The position numbers were made by a program, and so were the translations under genes. The notes below the pieces were generated by a model. That model saw only the letters and a list, made by a program, of their open reading frames with translations, made no database searches and was not told the DNA's origin. Below are positions 34,327 through 45,150 of a stretch of 64,000 bases of DNA, one piece after another. Position 1 is the stretch's first letter, and each line of letters opens with the position of its first letter. Source of the DNA: Achatina immaculata (Eukaryota > Mollusca > Gastropoda > Stylommatophora > Achatinidae); assembly GCA_009760885.1 (NCBI GenBank), contig CM019715.1:22719642-22783641 (forward strand), written 5' to 3'.

Positions 34327-35031
34327 CTCTTCGAACCTTAAATGCCCAAGGCACATGGGTCTTCGCAAGAGTTCTCCAAAAACGACTATCCTTTTCCTTT
34401 TTTTTTCGCTCTTACCCATGTGAGCCCTCTGTTGCACAACATCCTCTCTGTTGTTCTTCTCCATGTCTCCTTTCTTATCTTATCTTATATCTTATATCCT
34501 TCCCGTGCCGTTAAACGTCACATAGGGCTCGCGAAGTAGTTCGCCAATTTTTCCTGTCCTCGGCGAGTCTTTCAACCTCAACGAAGGATTTCATGCCTGT
34601 TAACTTGGCCTCTCTTAATAATGTCCTCTTCGGCCTGTTGTGTTCCACTTGATAGCTTGTTTTGGGATTCTCTGATCATTTCTTCTCATCAAGTGACCAA
34701 CATATGTCCATCTCCTTTTCCTGATCACCCATGAGACTGGTTGTTGTTCAGTCATCTGTCTTATCTCTGCATTGTTCTTGAATTCGTTCCACTTGATGCC
34801 GAGTATTTTCCTTAGGCATTTGTTTTCAAAAGAGTCTAATTTCTTGTCTATTTCTTTAGTTGTTTTCCAGCTTTCGCATGCATAAATGAGGGTGGATATT
34901 ACATTTGAATTGAATAGTCTTAACTTGGTTTTTGTGCTTATAACTTTTGAATTCCATATGTTCTCAAGATTCTTGAAGATTGATGCTGCTTTTGCAATTC
35001 TGATCCTAACTTCCATGTCTCTTTTGGTCTA
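34327..35031 (-). mobile_element. Family B LINE 3' end split by a nested family F LINE
   Basis: 34333-34473 is the family B tail (cttaaatgcccaaggcacat, then gttcttctccatgtctcc). The match resumes after the insertion at 35012-35031 with ccatgtctcttttggtcta. A short TC tract marks the 3' end on this strand. Confidence 0.88.
34474..35011 (-). mobile_element. Family F LINE nested in family B, 14-bp duplication
   Basis: Flanks tccatgtctcctttc (from 34460) and tccatgtctcttttg (from 35012) match over 14 bp with one difference. The reverse strand encodes MEVRIRIAKAASIFKNLENI, STLIYACESWKTTKEIDKKLDSFENKCLRKILGIKW, RKRRWTYVGHLMRRNDQ and KQAIKWNTTGRR, an RTE-like C-terminal region in a 133-codon frame. 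The 3' tail is a TAAGAT-type repeat (34474-34500, read here as tcttatctta). Confidence 0.9.
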
Positions 35032-35340
35032 CTAAAATAAGTTGGAGAACAATCCTAGTGGAAAACGTTCAGAGCTAAATCGAATTCATAAAGCAGAGTG
35101 TGTGAAAAAGATCAAGAAAATGGACAGCAAGCAAACATGGTAGGTGTGCTATAAAAATAATGGAAAGCAGTGGAATGTAAGATAGTGCAACAATCCATCA
35201 TGAAGAAGCGATCTTATGATAAACGGGAGGTAATGCAATTATTCGTCACGAAGACGTGTTCTTGTGATAAATGGAAAGTAGTGCAACCATCCATCATGAT
35301 GACGCATTCGTGTGATAAATGTAACATAGTACAACCATGA

Positions 35341-35509
35341 TAAAGGTAGGCCAAAAGAGACATGGAGAAGAACAACAGAAAGGATGTTGAGCAATAGAGG
35401 GCTCACCTGGGCAAGAGCAGAAAAAAAGGCGAAGGACAAGCAATTGTGGAAAACCCTTGCGGAAGCCCCATGTGCCCTGGGCACTTAAGGTTCAGAGAGA
35501 GAGAGAGAG
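35341..35509 (+). mobile_element. Short family B LINE tail with 13-bp duplication
   Basis: agtacaaccatga at 35328-35340 and 35510-35522 are identical. Between them lies a 5'-truncated B tail (AEKKAKD, then gcacttaaggttc) ending in GAGAGA. Confidence 0.92.
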
Positions 35510-35524
35510 AGTACAACCATGAGC

Positions 35525-36230
35525 CATGGGGATGTCCTCCTAAGCATCACTGTTGGTCTTCCGACACAGTAATATATACAGATGACTCAGTGTCTCGGAA
35601 CAGCAGAAGTAGTTGGGGTTTTGTCGTCTACCACAATGGAGGACTAGTGGCACAGTGTTCGGGAGCCTTTGAAGTCAGCACATCAAGCGTGCGAATGGAT
35701 GTTGAGGCTGTGTGTGAGGCAATAGTTGACCAAGATGTAGTTCATGGCGTCATTGTGACAGATTCACAGAGTATGCTTCGTAAGATTTAGACAAAAAAAA
35801 TTCTTCAAAAAAGAATGGGTTCGTCTGTTAAGCCAGTCAACTCTGAGGAGCCTAATGTGGCATTATTGTCCAATGCATGCGGGGGTACATGGCAAAGAAG
35901 TGGCAGATAGTCTTACTGGACAGGCTAAAATAAACGGCAGACTGAGAATAGACAAGGGGGACATTGCTAAAGCTGTGTTAGAAAGACTGCGGGAAAATGA
36001 AGCGCAGGAATGGAAGAACAGTGTAGCTGTGAAGAGATTACTGGAGCTAGGGTAAATTAATGGCGAGGGTGGGAAATCTGAACTGTGCGGCAGAAAACTC
36101 ATTGTGAAGAACGAACGCTTGATAGGAACTGTTAGTAAACATACTCTTTGATGGATGCCGCTGTCTGTGGCGGAGAACATATGGGGTTGTTCTCAGTGAT
36201 GCCGGAGTCTGATTGTAAACCTTTGAACCT
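35525..36230 (+). pseudogene. RNase H domain of a LINE, broken
   Basis: Reading frames from 35563: VIYTDDSVSRNSRSSWGFVVY (first acidic site, with DD where DG is usual), SSVRMDVEAVCEAI (the conserved Glu region), VIVTDSQSML (TDS site), then, after a frameshift near 35800-35855, HYCPMHAGVHGKEVADSLTGQAK (the H-G-N/K-AD region) and a helical tail to 36052. This is the order of catalytic sites in type I RNase H of R1/Jockey-group LINEs. The stop at 35788 and the frame change make it inactive. The host element is 5'-truncated. Confidence 0.8.
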
Positions 36231-36404
36231 CTTCCTACGATTACTACAAGGAATAAATTCCCTTGGTTTTAAAAGACACAGTAAGTGATAACGTAGATTT
36301 TTTTTAGTAGTGTTTCTTAAATCTTTGCTACCAATACATACACATACACATACATTATCTCCCCCCCCCCCAATTAACGGTCATTTGGTTCGAATCTTTC
36401 CCGC

Positions 36405-36605
36405 TGGATCATTCATTCATCCATTCATTTGCATGTCCCTTGCGGAATTTTCCTCCCAAACAGTACTCCTGTAGGCCTCTCGGTTGTGAGCAAGATGGCC
36501 TGCCGCTGCTGCATCCATTTGCAGATCGTCAACGATGTCCTGCAGCCATCTTCGTTTTGGTCTTCTTCTCTTTCTTTTTCCCATTATGTATCATTCCATT
36601 GTGTA
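36405..36605 (-). mobile_element. LINE family C 3' end
   Basis: Reverse copy of 56120-56300. It starts at an ATTC tail (36409-36428) and runs through gcatgtcccttgcggaa and cgtcaacgatgtcctgcagc. Confidence 0.82.
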
Positions 36606-36699
36606 TCCCGCTGGATACTTTGCTGAAAATACGTAACCCTAAATAGTATATGTGTTTTACATATATGCATTGCTATTTTACAAATTTTCACTTCTTGTG

Positions 36700-36785
36700 T
36701 GCTGACAGGTCAAGGAAAATATGAAAACAACACCGCATCCCTTTGTGGCTCTGATGCATGAAAGGGTTACCTTTACCTTTACTGT
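36700..36785 (+). mobile_element. SINE1 3'-end fragment
   Basis: gtgctgacaggtcaaggaaa, then gcatgaaagggttacctttacc, matches the end of 18266-18530. Confidence 0.75.
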
Positions 36786-37139
36786 TTTTTACCTTACAGT
36801 ACTTTGTTACAGTACTCATTTATTTGTTTTCTTTTCTGTCCAAGAAGTACATATTTCAAGGGCTTTAACTTTCTTGCCCCTGATATTAGGCCGTTCTATC
36901 AGTAGAGAGGTCAGACCGCCTTTACACTTGTATAGAGTTTATATGCTCAACATCCTGCGAGAAAAGAACTTCCCAGCATGGTCCACCACCATGAGAAACT
37001 CACTGATTTCTGTCGATATAGCAAGATTGATGTTAACACATTAGTCTGCTCCTTGAACATCGAGTAAATTGGGGATAACGGATTTTTGTCATCTGTAAAT
37101 CCCCCAGTGCCAGTACCTGAGTTTTCTAAAACGATCATT
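36786..37139. other. Unassigned spacer
   Basis: No gene seen. The phrase atttgttttcttttctgtcc at 36822 resembles family C/N LINE pieces. Confidence 0.4.
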
Positions 37140-37800
37140 TCATCTCTCAAGTTTATTTCTCTAATTATCTCTCATGTTTATCTCTCATATTATCTCTCAT
37201 GTTTATCTCTCATATTATCTCTCATGTTTATCTCTCATGTAATCTTTCATGTTCATCTCTCATATTTATCTCTCATGTTCATCTCTCATGTTATCTCTCC
37301 TGTTCATCTCTCGTGTTCGTCTCTCTTGTTCATCTCTCATGTTTATCTCTCCTGTTCATCTGTTATCTGTCATGTTCACCTCTCATGTTTATCTCTCATG
37401 TTCGTCTCTCATGTTCATCTCTCATGTTTGTTCGTTTCTCATGTTCATCTCTCATGTTTGTTCGTTTTTCATATTTATCTCTCATATTCATCTCTCATGT
37501 TTATCTCTCATATTCATCTCTCATGTTTATCTCCCATGTTCATCTCTCATGTTCATCTCTCCTGTTCATCTCTCATGTTTGTCTCCCATGTTCATCTCTC
37601 ATGTTTATCTCTCATGTTCATCTATCATGTTCATCTCCCCTATTCATCTCTCCTGCTCATCTCTCATGTTCATCTCTCATGTTTGTCTCCCATGTTCATC
37701 TCTCACGTTTATCTCTCATGTTCATCTCTCATGTTCATCTCCTCTGTTCATCTTTCCTGCTCATCTCTCGTGTTCATTTCTCATGTTTATCTCTTCAAGT
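37140..37800. repeat. 13-bp minisatellite, about 50 units
   Basis: The unit is atctctcatgttc with T/C and G/A variants. 13 bp is not a multiple of 3, so all three forward frames are open and each encodes a 13-residue period (HVHLSCLSLMFIS). The three overlapping 200-270 codon ORFs are artefacts of the repeat. Confidence 0.95.
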
Positions 37801-37914
37801 GACATAAACACCATTAAGAGCTACAAGCCACCTCCAGTCAACAAAGTCACTTGCAGGATAGTAAAGAGACAGATACCATCCCACCCTGGAAAATCTAGTA
37901 TCTTTCTGTACGAA

Positions 37915-38110
37915 GTCTTCTTCTTCTTCTTCTATCTCCCGGGACTCAATAATAGTGCTCCTTGCAGCCGCTGCTGTGAAGATGTTGAAGCACAGCATCG
38001 TGCTAGCCCGGGAGCGGGTTATGACGACTATTTTTTTTTCGGTCCTTGGTGGAACTTAAAGGAATAAAAAAAAAGATACGTGCAATACTACTTCTTTAGC
38101 AGACTCCACT
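37915..38110 (-). mobile_element. Non-autonomous GAA-tailed repeat (family P)
   Basis: Reverse copy: cttcttcttcttc, cttgcagccgctgctgtgaagatgtt-type sequence, gagcgggtta and ttctttagcagactccac. It matches 57238-57765 in the same orientation. Confidence 0.75.
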
Positions 38111-38235
38111 ACCATAGAGAGAATTCTTCGCCACGTTTGTGTTTGTTTGATGAAGGCTAACTCCGAAACGTCACAACTTTGTAGTCGTTAAATAACAAAG
38201 CTGTTCCTACTTTTTTCCTAGTTTATATATTTTGG

Positions 38236-38362
38236 TTGTTCGACAAGTTTTCATGTTTTCAGCGAGCTTTTCAACCTCGTAAAGGGATTTTATGCTTACT
38301 AAAACTGGCCTCTCTTAACAATTTCCGCTTTAGAGTTTCGCCTGGTCGACCTCTTTTATGGT
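38236..38362 (-). mobile_element. Family F LINE fragment
   Basis: ttttcagcgagcttttcaac, aaagggattttatgc and ctctcttaacaatttccgc match 34560-34630. Confidence 0.75.
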
Positions 38363-38365
38363 TAG

Positions 38366-38490
38366 ACCTCCAATAAAAAAAAAAAAACTCCAGAGTACGC
38401 ACTTTTAAGACGCGAGAGAAAGAAAAAAAATGCAAGCGAAATACCTGGGATTTGAACCACGAACTGCTGTATGATGAGCAGCCGTCTAGT
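38366..38490 (-). mobile_element. SINE3 fragment (tRNA-derived)
   Basis: ggttagacctccaa, cttttaagacgcgagag, and tgggatttgaaccacgaact (a reversed B box) followed by gcagccgtctagt. It matches 51275-51400. Confidence 0.7.
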
Positions 38491-38985
38491 CACACACACA
38501 CACACACACACATACACACACACAAAAGTGCATTAATAAACTTCGCTATCTTAGACCCCAATTTTCGTTGCAAAATACAATAAATAATGTATAGTAATAA
38601 AATATTAACGGCCAGATTTTCACCTACATATATAATCAAATGCTGCATCTGTCCCTTTTCAAACATATGGTACTATTGTCCTTAATCGCTTCTTGAAAAC
38701 TCATTTGTATCTGTTCCTGCTGTTTCTGATGGCTCCCCTGCAGTCTTACATGCTGTCCGTGTTTACATTCAGATATGGGGCTTTCCGCTCTAGGTTTCTC
38801 TCGTTGTTCCTTCTCCATAGGAACAAAACGTAAGGCTGAGATTGTGAAAATGTACACGAACATAGGAAATTATATACATGGTATTTTTTGGTGGGAAATT
38901 ATGTAAGGTAGGAGATTTTGGAAAAAGTGTATTATATGAGAATACAGTACTATAAGAAAATATGAGACATTATGTGAAAATATAG
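38491..38985. other. Spacer with CA microsatellite
   Basis: (CA)n at 38493-38522; no gene seen. Confidence 0.5.
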
Positions 38986-38989
38986 GAAA

Positions 38990-39150
38990 CTATGGGCACC
39001 CGACTTCTTCTGGAGTTGGGGAGGGAAAGGCGGCCAGGCGTGATACTGACCATATCACCCTCTAGTGTGCTGACAGGTCAAGGATAATATGAGCACTAAC
39101 ACCATATCCCTATGTGCCTCTAAGGCATGACAGGCTTACCTTTACCTTTA
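38990..39150 (+). mobile_element. SINE1 fragment lacking the tRNA head
   Basis: tgggcacccgacttc, gtgatactgaccatatcacc and ttacctttaccttta match the body and tail of 18266-18530. Confidence 0.82.
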
Positions 39151-39252
39151 ACTTTATCATAAGAGTATATGGAAAAGGATGAACTTTACGAGAACCTAGG
39201 AAATCATCTTACAGCGGAATGTCAGACAGACATGGGCCCCCAGTTCCTCATA

Positions 39253-39255
<3 letters not shown>

Positions 39256-39318
<63 letters not shown>

Positions 39319-39355
39319 CTATCTATCTATCTGTCTGTCTGTCTGTCTGTCTACT
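39256..39355. repeat. Compound microsatellite (TCTA)n(TGTC)n
   Basis: Same order of motifs as at 27661-27732. ORFs with ...SIYLSIYLS... are repeat translations. Confidence 0.95.
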
Positions 39356-40250
39356 CAAGAATCAAACTACCTGTCTGTGTGTCAGTATGTCTGTTTACTC
39401 GCCCACACTGTGTACCGATATGAAACACATGAATTAACCAGCCTATCGTACCACCTGCCCACATCTTCCACCTGATCTTTCGGCGGAGCAGTTTATTACT
39501 GTACCAGAAATTAACTCCATTATGAAGCTGGCTTTGACAAGACCTAACACTTGACACTGGTTCCAACGGACAGACCTTAGAGAACTTTCATCTACACTGA
39601 CATTATCAAGACCCTTGCCCTCACACTCTCACGCGTAATCTACATCCCTTTCATTTACCGACCCGTGTAAATTGTTGTCCTTTAAACAAGTAGATATTTG
39701 CAGACATGAGTGCGAGGGTTATTGGCACTCATTAGGGGCCGGCTGTATTTTCGGTTTCTAACTGACATATTCCTAGAGGACCTGCTGGGGCCGGGACTCT
39801 GATTAAGAAAATGACAACTCATCAATGTCCCTTGTCACCTTGGCGATCGATGAGTCTATTTATTCCATCATACACTTGTAGCGGTGATTAACGGGGGCTC
39901 CAGTCTGCTGTTTGAATGATGGAACGACAGGAGTTCTACATTACGACCATTCGATTTCGAGTATGCGCACCCTCTTTGTCTTGTCCGCTTCTCGTTTGTA
40001 TTTGATCGTGATTACCGTCAATACGTTTGTTTTCAAATCGTGGCTTGCAATATCCAATATATTTCTTCGCCGATTTTTGAAACTTCTATTTGTCCTTTGA
40101 CGTTTCTTGGCGATAACTTCTGTCTCCTCGTTTTTATTTTCTGTGCTCTTTCTTAAAGAGAACGTTAATCTTCTAACTTATTTACGTATTCTTCTTACTT
40201 TAATCAGGAAAGAAACTGTATTTTGACTCCTTTCAGTAAAACAGAAAGGC
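39356..40250. other. Complex, non-repetitive spacer
   Basis: Balanced composition, little obvious repeat, no long ORF. It could hold regulatory or untranslated sequence, but I see no specific signal. (TC)n follows at 40253-40285. Confidence 0.45.
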
Positions 40251-40287
<37 letters not shown>

Positions 40288-40499
40288 CCCCTCTCTAGTT
40301 CTTAATATGATCCTGTACCTTCATCTGCCTATTGTGCTCTTTGTTGTAAATTCTCTGTAAAACAGCTCCGGTGTTGTCTTTGTGAAGACCTAGGAATGCA
40401 CCATGTTTGATAAGGTGTACCCTGCAATGGGGTTCTGTGTTTACTGGCGCTGATCTAAGAAGCAAGTCACTTTGCCACACCGGCAAAGCATCAAACCTT

Positions 40500-40665
40500 G
40501 CATCACTGACCATAGTATCATAATAGTCCAGTCATAGAAACATCAATGACTATAGTATCATAATAGTCTAGTCATAGAAACATCACTGACCATAGTATCA
40601 TAATAGTCTAGTCATAGAAACATCACTGACCATAGTATCATAATAGTCTAGTCATAGAAACATCG
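40500..40665. repeat. 40-bp tandem repeat, 4 units
   Basis: catcactgaccatagtatca then taatagtctagtcatagaaa, the first copies slightly changed. Confidence 0.95.
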
Positions 40666-40746
40666 TGTTGAAGAGAGGTAGAATCTAGTCAAGTTTTGAT
40701 GTGTTGTCATGTGAAAACAGCAGTGACGCAACATTACTAGAGAAGA

Positions 40747-40782
<36 letters not shown>

Positions 40783-40789
40783 TTGTGCA

Positions 40790-40935
40790 TTTACAACTCC
40801 CTGTAACTGCAAGCTGTTGTTCTTTGCAGCCGATGCTTCAGACGCGTTGAGGCACAGCATCGTATCGGTGCAGCTGCCATAACCCGCTCCCTGACGCTAG
40901 CATATCAGCTATGGGTCGCTGACTGCCTCAGCGAA
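40790..40935 (-). mobile_element. Family P fragment
   Basis: Begins just after a (TA)n tract (40750-40780). gttctttgcagccgatgctt, ttgaggcacagcatcgt and cataacccgctccc match the reverse P copies. Confidence 0.72.
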
Positions 40936-40964
40936 CAGACGTCTTCACCCTCGTATATATATAT

Positions 40965-41125
40965 AAGGGTGGACTAAAAGAGACAGAGAAGAACAACAGA
41001 TATGATGTTGAGTAATAGAGAGCTCACTTGGGCAAGAGCAGAAAAAGAGGCAAAGGACAGGCGTTTGTGGTAAACCCTTCTGGAAGCCCTGTGTGCCTCG
41101 GCCACTTAAGGTTCAGATATATATA
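40965..41125 (+). mobile_element. Family B LINE tail
   Basis: agggtggactaaaagagaca, then gggcaagagcagaaaaagag and cacttaaggttcaga, followed by an AT-rich tail instead of GA. Confidence 0.85.
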
Positions 41126-41229
41126 AAGATATATATATATATATGCGAAATAAACGTGTCTAGGATTGAACATGTAACCCTTCAGTCGCTGTCTACACGT
41201 TTAATACAACACCATGTACACAATCACTA

Positions 41230-41400
41230 CTTCTACAGAAGTGGTTCTCAACATTTTATGGTCGTGCCCCCCCCCCCTTTTCCGAACTGAGAACCAATCT
41301 GTGAGCCTCTCGTTAAAAATAAAGCAATAAACTGAGCTCTCATGATGCAAAAATATGTTAATCAAGTCAATTCATGTGCTGATTCGTGGGCCCCTGTCTA
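41230..41400. mobile_element. Possible decayed hAT-like MITE end
   Basis: gtggttctcaacattttatg then gtcgtgcccccc resembles the left end of the element at 44715-44948. No second end located. Confidence 0.35.
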
Positions 41401-41429
41401 TCTTCTATAACAGGCCCAATACTTCTGAA

Positions 41430-42000
41430 GACAATGACAATGTTTAAAAGACTAACTAGTAAATTCATTTGATTTGAAATATAGGAAATAATCAACAATC
41501 CAGCTAATTTATGTGATTAATATATGGGAGATAATCAAGCACCTAATTCATGTGCTAGAATAAGGAAGATAATAAAACACACAGCTAATTTATGTGAATT
41601 AAAATACAGAAGACAATCAATAAATCAACAAATTTATGAGTTAAAATATATTCGATAATAAAAAAAACTATTTAGTTTATATGACTTAAAAAGTAGGAGA
41701 TAATCAGCCAAGCAGTTAATTTATGTGAGTAAAATATAAGAGAGAATATCAACCAACCAGTTAACTCATGTGATTTAAAATGCAGGACAGAAATATCCAC
41801 CAGTTAATCTAATGCAAGACAGAAATATCTACCAGTTAATCTATGTGAATTAAAAGAAAGGAGATAATCATTCATCCAATTAATTTATATGATTTAAAAT
41901 ATGAGAGATAATCAACAGAAAAGTTATTTTATGTTAGCTAAAAATGGGAGACAATCGCCAAACCAGTTTATTTATATGAATTAAAATACCAGTATATATA
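41430..42000. repeat. Degenerate AT-rich tandem repeat
   Basis: Loose units of gagataatcaaccaaccagt then taatttatgtgatttaaaat with spacing of about 50-60 bases, ending in (TA)n at 41994-42009. Confidence 0.7.
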
Positions 42001-42009
42001 TATATATAT

Positions 42010-42315
42010 CCTCACCATCATCACCTCGTGCTGTTTCTCCATGGAAGGTTGGCTGCTCTGTTTCTTATCTTCCAGCTAAGCTGGTTCTTGTTCATCTCTT
42101 GATGTTGTCCACCCATTCGTGTATCTGTCCTTCTCTTTCCTTCGATCTTCCCTTCTGCAGTGTAGTATTACACCCCCTGGCATGCCCAAAGTATCTTAAC
42201 TGTCTTGTTTTAATAATTTTCAATGTTTCTCCTTTTTTTTCTACTTCTAGCTGGATAAGCACTTATCTGTTTGTTTTCTTTTCTGTCCGTGGGATACGCC
42301 ATATGCTTAATTTAT
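42010..42315 (-). mobile_element. LINE fragment (family N)
   Basis: The reverse strand resembles the last segments of RTE-like proteins (GRSKERRTDTRMGGQHQEMN-type wording near 42100). Its 3' start (catcatcacctcgtgctgtt, tggaaggttg) recurs at 58370-58440. Confidence 0.6.
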
Positions 42316-43090
42316 ATGAGTAAAATTATGGAAGAAAATCAAACACACAGTTAATTTAACAGACTTCAGACGCAACGAAATAGTCGAAAGTAAAATGTAT
42401 GGGTGATTGACAAAATATAGCACATTTCATACTAATTTGAATAGTCCTGATTTCTGAAGGTGGACTCGGTCCATGAACTCCATGTTAAGGAAGGACAACT
42501 CTTAATCCAAACGTAAATCAATGTGTACTCAGTCTTCTCTTTCCTAGCACTTCAAATGTGTTTTTTACTTTTCTCTCATTATATGTTATTTTTCCTACCT
42601 TCAGCACCAACTACCTGTACCACAGCTACAGGCAGTTCTAGAGACCTATAACAAGGTGTGATTTTAAAAAAAATAATTTAAGTTATCAGTTCTTTCAGAA
42701 GCAAAAAAAAAAAAAAACCACACACACACATAACCAAATTGCTGGCACCATTTTCTTATGTGGCTGACGTGAATCAGGTCCTTTTCAATGTCACATATTT
42801 CTTGTGGAGATCTAATGTTCTCGTCCAAGTCCTGGCCTAAAGGATGTAGCTTCAAATGTCAGTTCAAATCGTTGTGTAAGCTCGTCTACAATATGTTTAC
42901 AATAGAAGGTTGAGTGTTAAAAGTACAGATCATTTCACCTGAGAGTAAACGTTCAGGTACAGAGGACTTGAACTGGCGTAGGTAGATATTATAGGAACTC
43001 AATAACCTGCCAATCATAGCGTGAAAAACACGCCACTGAAACACTAGCATTATCTACAGAGTAATCGTCGATCGACATGGAAAGTATGTC
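42316..43090. other. Unassigned spacer
   Basis: CA and A tracts near 42700; no gene seen. Confidence 0.45.
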
Positions 43091-43094
43091 CATC

Positions 43095-43530
43095 TTCTAA
43101 GATCGAATACATTTTTCTATTTAAAAAAGAAACAAAAACTGTCAAATCTGGTCCCATTATTGCCTGTTGTATGCCACGTATGTTTTTTGTGACCTTTACT
43201 CGGAGGCATGTATTTTGTGTTAGCATTGACTGATTTCTGGAGTTGTCTCAGTAAAGGTCATTTCTCCAATGACCTGATTTGCTTTATTGTATCTGTTCTC
43301 AATTTCATTATCGATTTCCCTAGAGGATTGCATTGTACGCTATAGGTATCTGAAATGCTCTCTCTTGTTTCAAAAGCTGATAGTCCGGGCAGATATTCTT
43401 TGGGATTTCTTCCCTGACAATGGTCATGACTACTATTCTTTTTCAGCACTGACTTTCATGCTGTGGTTTTTACATGCCCTTTCTACTCGCAAGCTATCAG
43501 TTGTCTGCTGCAGGCCTTTTCCTGATGTGG
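43095..43530 (-). mobile_element. Decayed LINE fragment (family M)
   Basis: The reverse strand shows KGLQQTTDSLRVERACKNHSM, KVSAEKE, FRYL and IDNEIENRYNKANQVIGEM in mixed frames. This is the region just after the RT palm in RTE-like elements (KMK.SAEKT..V...FRYLGS). Stops and frameshifts are frequent. Confidence 0.65.
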
Positions 43531-44380
43531 CTAGAAGCACATGGTAGTTAGCAGAAGGGGCTTTCATTTATTGGATGTGTTTTCTTAAGGGAGTAGTGAA
43601 TTTTTTCCTGCGGTTCGACTTATCAGGCAGTTTCATCTTGGAATTCTTTTTATGCAAGTAGTTTTTTGTTTGTTTGTTTGTGTGTTTGTTTGTTTGCATA
43701 TGCAGTTAATGTATGCTATGAACAATGTTCTCTCTAAGCTACGCGGCAACGCGGTCGCACACATAAAGAAATAATGCCACGCATGAAATTTTATACGCCG
43801 AGCAGAAAAATAAATAAATAAAATTGCCCCTTTATTTTTCAATTTTCTGATGTTCCTCTATGTTACAGCTGAAAAAAAAATGATAGCACTGCATGAATTT
43901 GTTTTCCTGATTTCTTCGGATTTTAGTTTAGTTGTTTTTTTTTTCCTATGAGAAATTTAAATTTATACTTCATTATTTGATGTTACGACGCACATTTGTG
44001 CACAAAATTGTTTTTGGAGCATATTTACATAAGGGTTAAAAATCTCCCACACTGACCGCAAAACCTTTGATTGGTTGTAAATAGTAAGGAAGATAGTACA
44101 CAGACCCACCTCACTACAATTTGATGAAGAGTGGTCCAGAGTGTTCGGTATTTGTTCTGACTATACACTGACTTCCGATAGTGAAGTGCAAGATGGTGGG
44201 TGTTTTTAACGCTCTTCCCGGCATGCACAAATCAGTGGAATTCCGCTTGATCTCTCACATATCCCGAACCAGGAGTTAGGCTTACAGCTAACAACCTTAT
44301 CCTGGGACCCATTCTAGAGTCATCTAGGGAAAAAAGGAATTGTTATGGAAACTCGCAACGAAACCAACCGAAGTAAAACT
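43531..44380. other. Spacer with a dispersed segment
   Basis: About 80 bases near 44015-44095 (gagcatatttacata, ctcccacactgaccgcaaaa) recur inside the repeat at 49318-49395. No gene seen. Confidence 0.5.
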
Positions 44381-44382
44381 TG

Positions 44383-44450
44383 GCGAACTACCATGCGAGA
44401 CCTGTGTGACGTTTAACGGCACGGGAAGGATGTAAGATGTAAGATATACT
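44383..44450 (+). mobile_element. Family F LINE extreme 3' end
   Basis: ttggcgaactaccatgcgag, tgacgtttaacggcacggga, then the tail gatgtaagatgtaagat. A short retrotransposed scrap. Confidence 0.82.
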
Positions 44451-44714
44451 GACTGTTTTCACATAGATTTTTGTCACAGGTTGGTCAGATGTGTACTTAC
44501 GCCATGGTGTTGTAAGATTTCCCACTGCTTGTATCTGCATACCACTTCCAGTGATGTTTTCTTCCGAAATTACAAAACATGTCTCGCCTGCATGAATTTC
44601 TTAACTTGTCTTCGCTTCCTTGAATACCTTCCTATATATGTGTCCATGATTAACTCCCAGAAAGTTTCAGAATTTGAACTTTGTTTCATTAATATGTTAA
44701 AGCTTCATGTAGAG

Positions 44715-44948
44715 CACTGGTTCTCAACCTGGGGTACTCGTGCCCCTGGGAGTTCGCAGCAAGACGTTTAGGGGTACGCAAGAAGAAGCTGGACAACGGT
44801 GCAAAATAGACAACTAACAGCACAGACAATGGGGGAAAACAGATAAATAACAGCAACTACAACATACATTTTTGCAACGTGAAGGGGTACAATTTACGGA
44901 AAAGGGTTGCCAAGTGGTACGCAAGCGAAAGAAGATTAGAAACCACTG
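44715..44948. mobile_element. hAT-like MITE upstream of the tachykinin coding exon
   Basis: The left end cactggttctcaacc and the right end (reversed) cagtggtttctaatc are imperfect inverted repeats. Both sides also carry ggggta and gtacgcaag motifs. About 234 bp, no coding capacity. The flanks do not give a convincing 8-bp duplication. It ends 90 bases before the exon starting at 45039. Confidence 0.6.
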
Positions 44949-45038
44949 ATGCCTCTTGTGTACATTTTATATTATCACTTGACGTGTGTAAAGGTAAACA
45001 AATGGCCTATCATTTACATTTTTCTTCCCATTTTTCAG

Positions 45039-45150
45039 GCTTCGCTTCCACAAAATGACTTCCTTGTTATCGTCAGTCATGGTGACCTTAATCTTGGTAG
45101 CCATGTGTCATGCACGTGCTGCAAGTTACGAATCCAGTGACCTCGCTCAG
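45039..45150 (+). CDS. Tachykinin precursor exon with start codon and signal peptide
   Basis: An acceptor tttttcag ends at 45038 after a pyrimidine run, so an upstream 5' UTR exon is implied. Sixteen bases of leader (gcttcgcttccacaaa) precede the ATG at 45055, and the A at -3 favours this start. Coding gives 32 residues: M-T-S-L-L-S-S, the hydrophobic core, then CHARAASYESSDLAQ. Cleavage is likely near the Ala residues at 20-23. The donor is CTCAG|gtaacc at 45150/45151, phase 0. Confidence 0.82.

Noticed and set aside
35525..36230. Host RNase H gene
   Set aside because: The domain layout is that of LINE RNase H, with a stop and a frameshift, and no host-type N-terminus.
37086..38067. 200-270 codon ORFs as repeat-rich surface proteins
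   Set aside because: All three frames are open only because of the 13-bp unit; the longest continues into a family P element.
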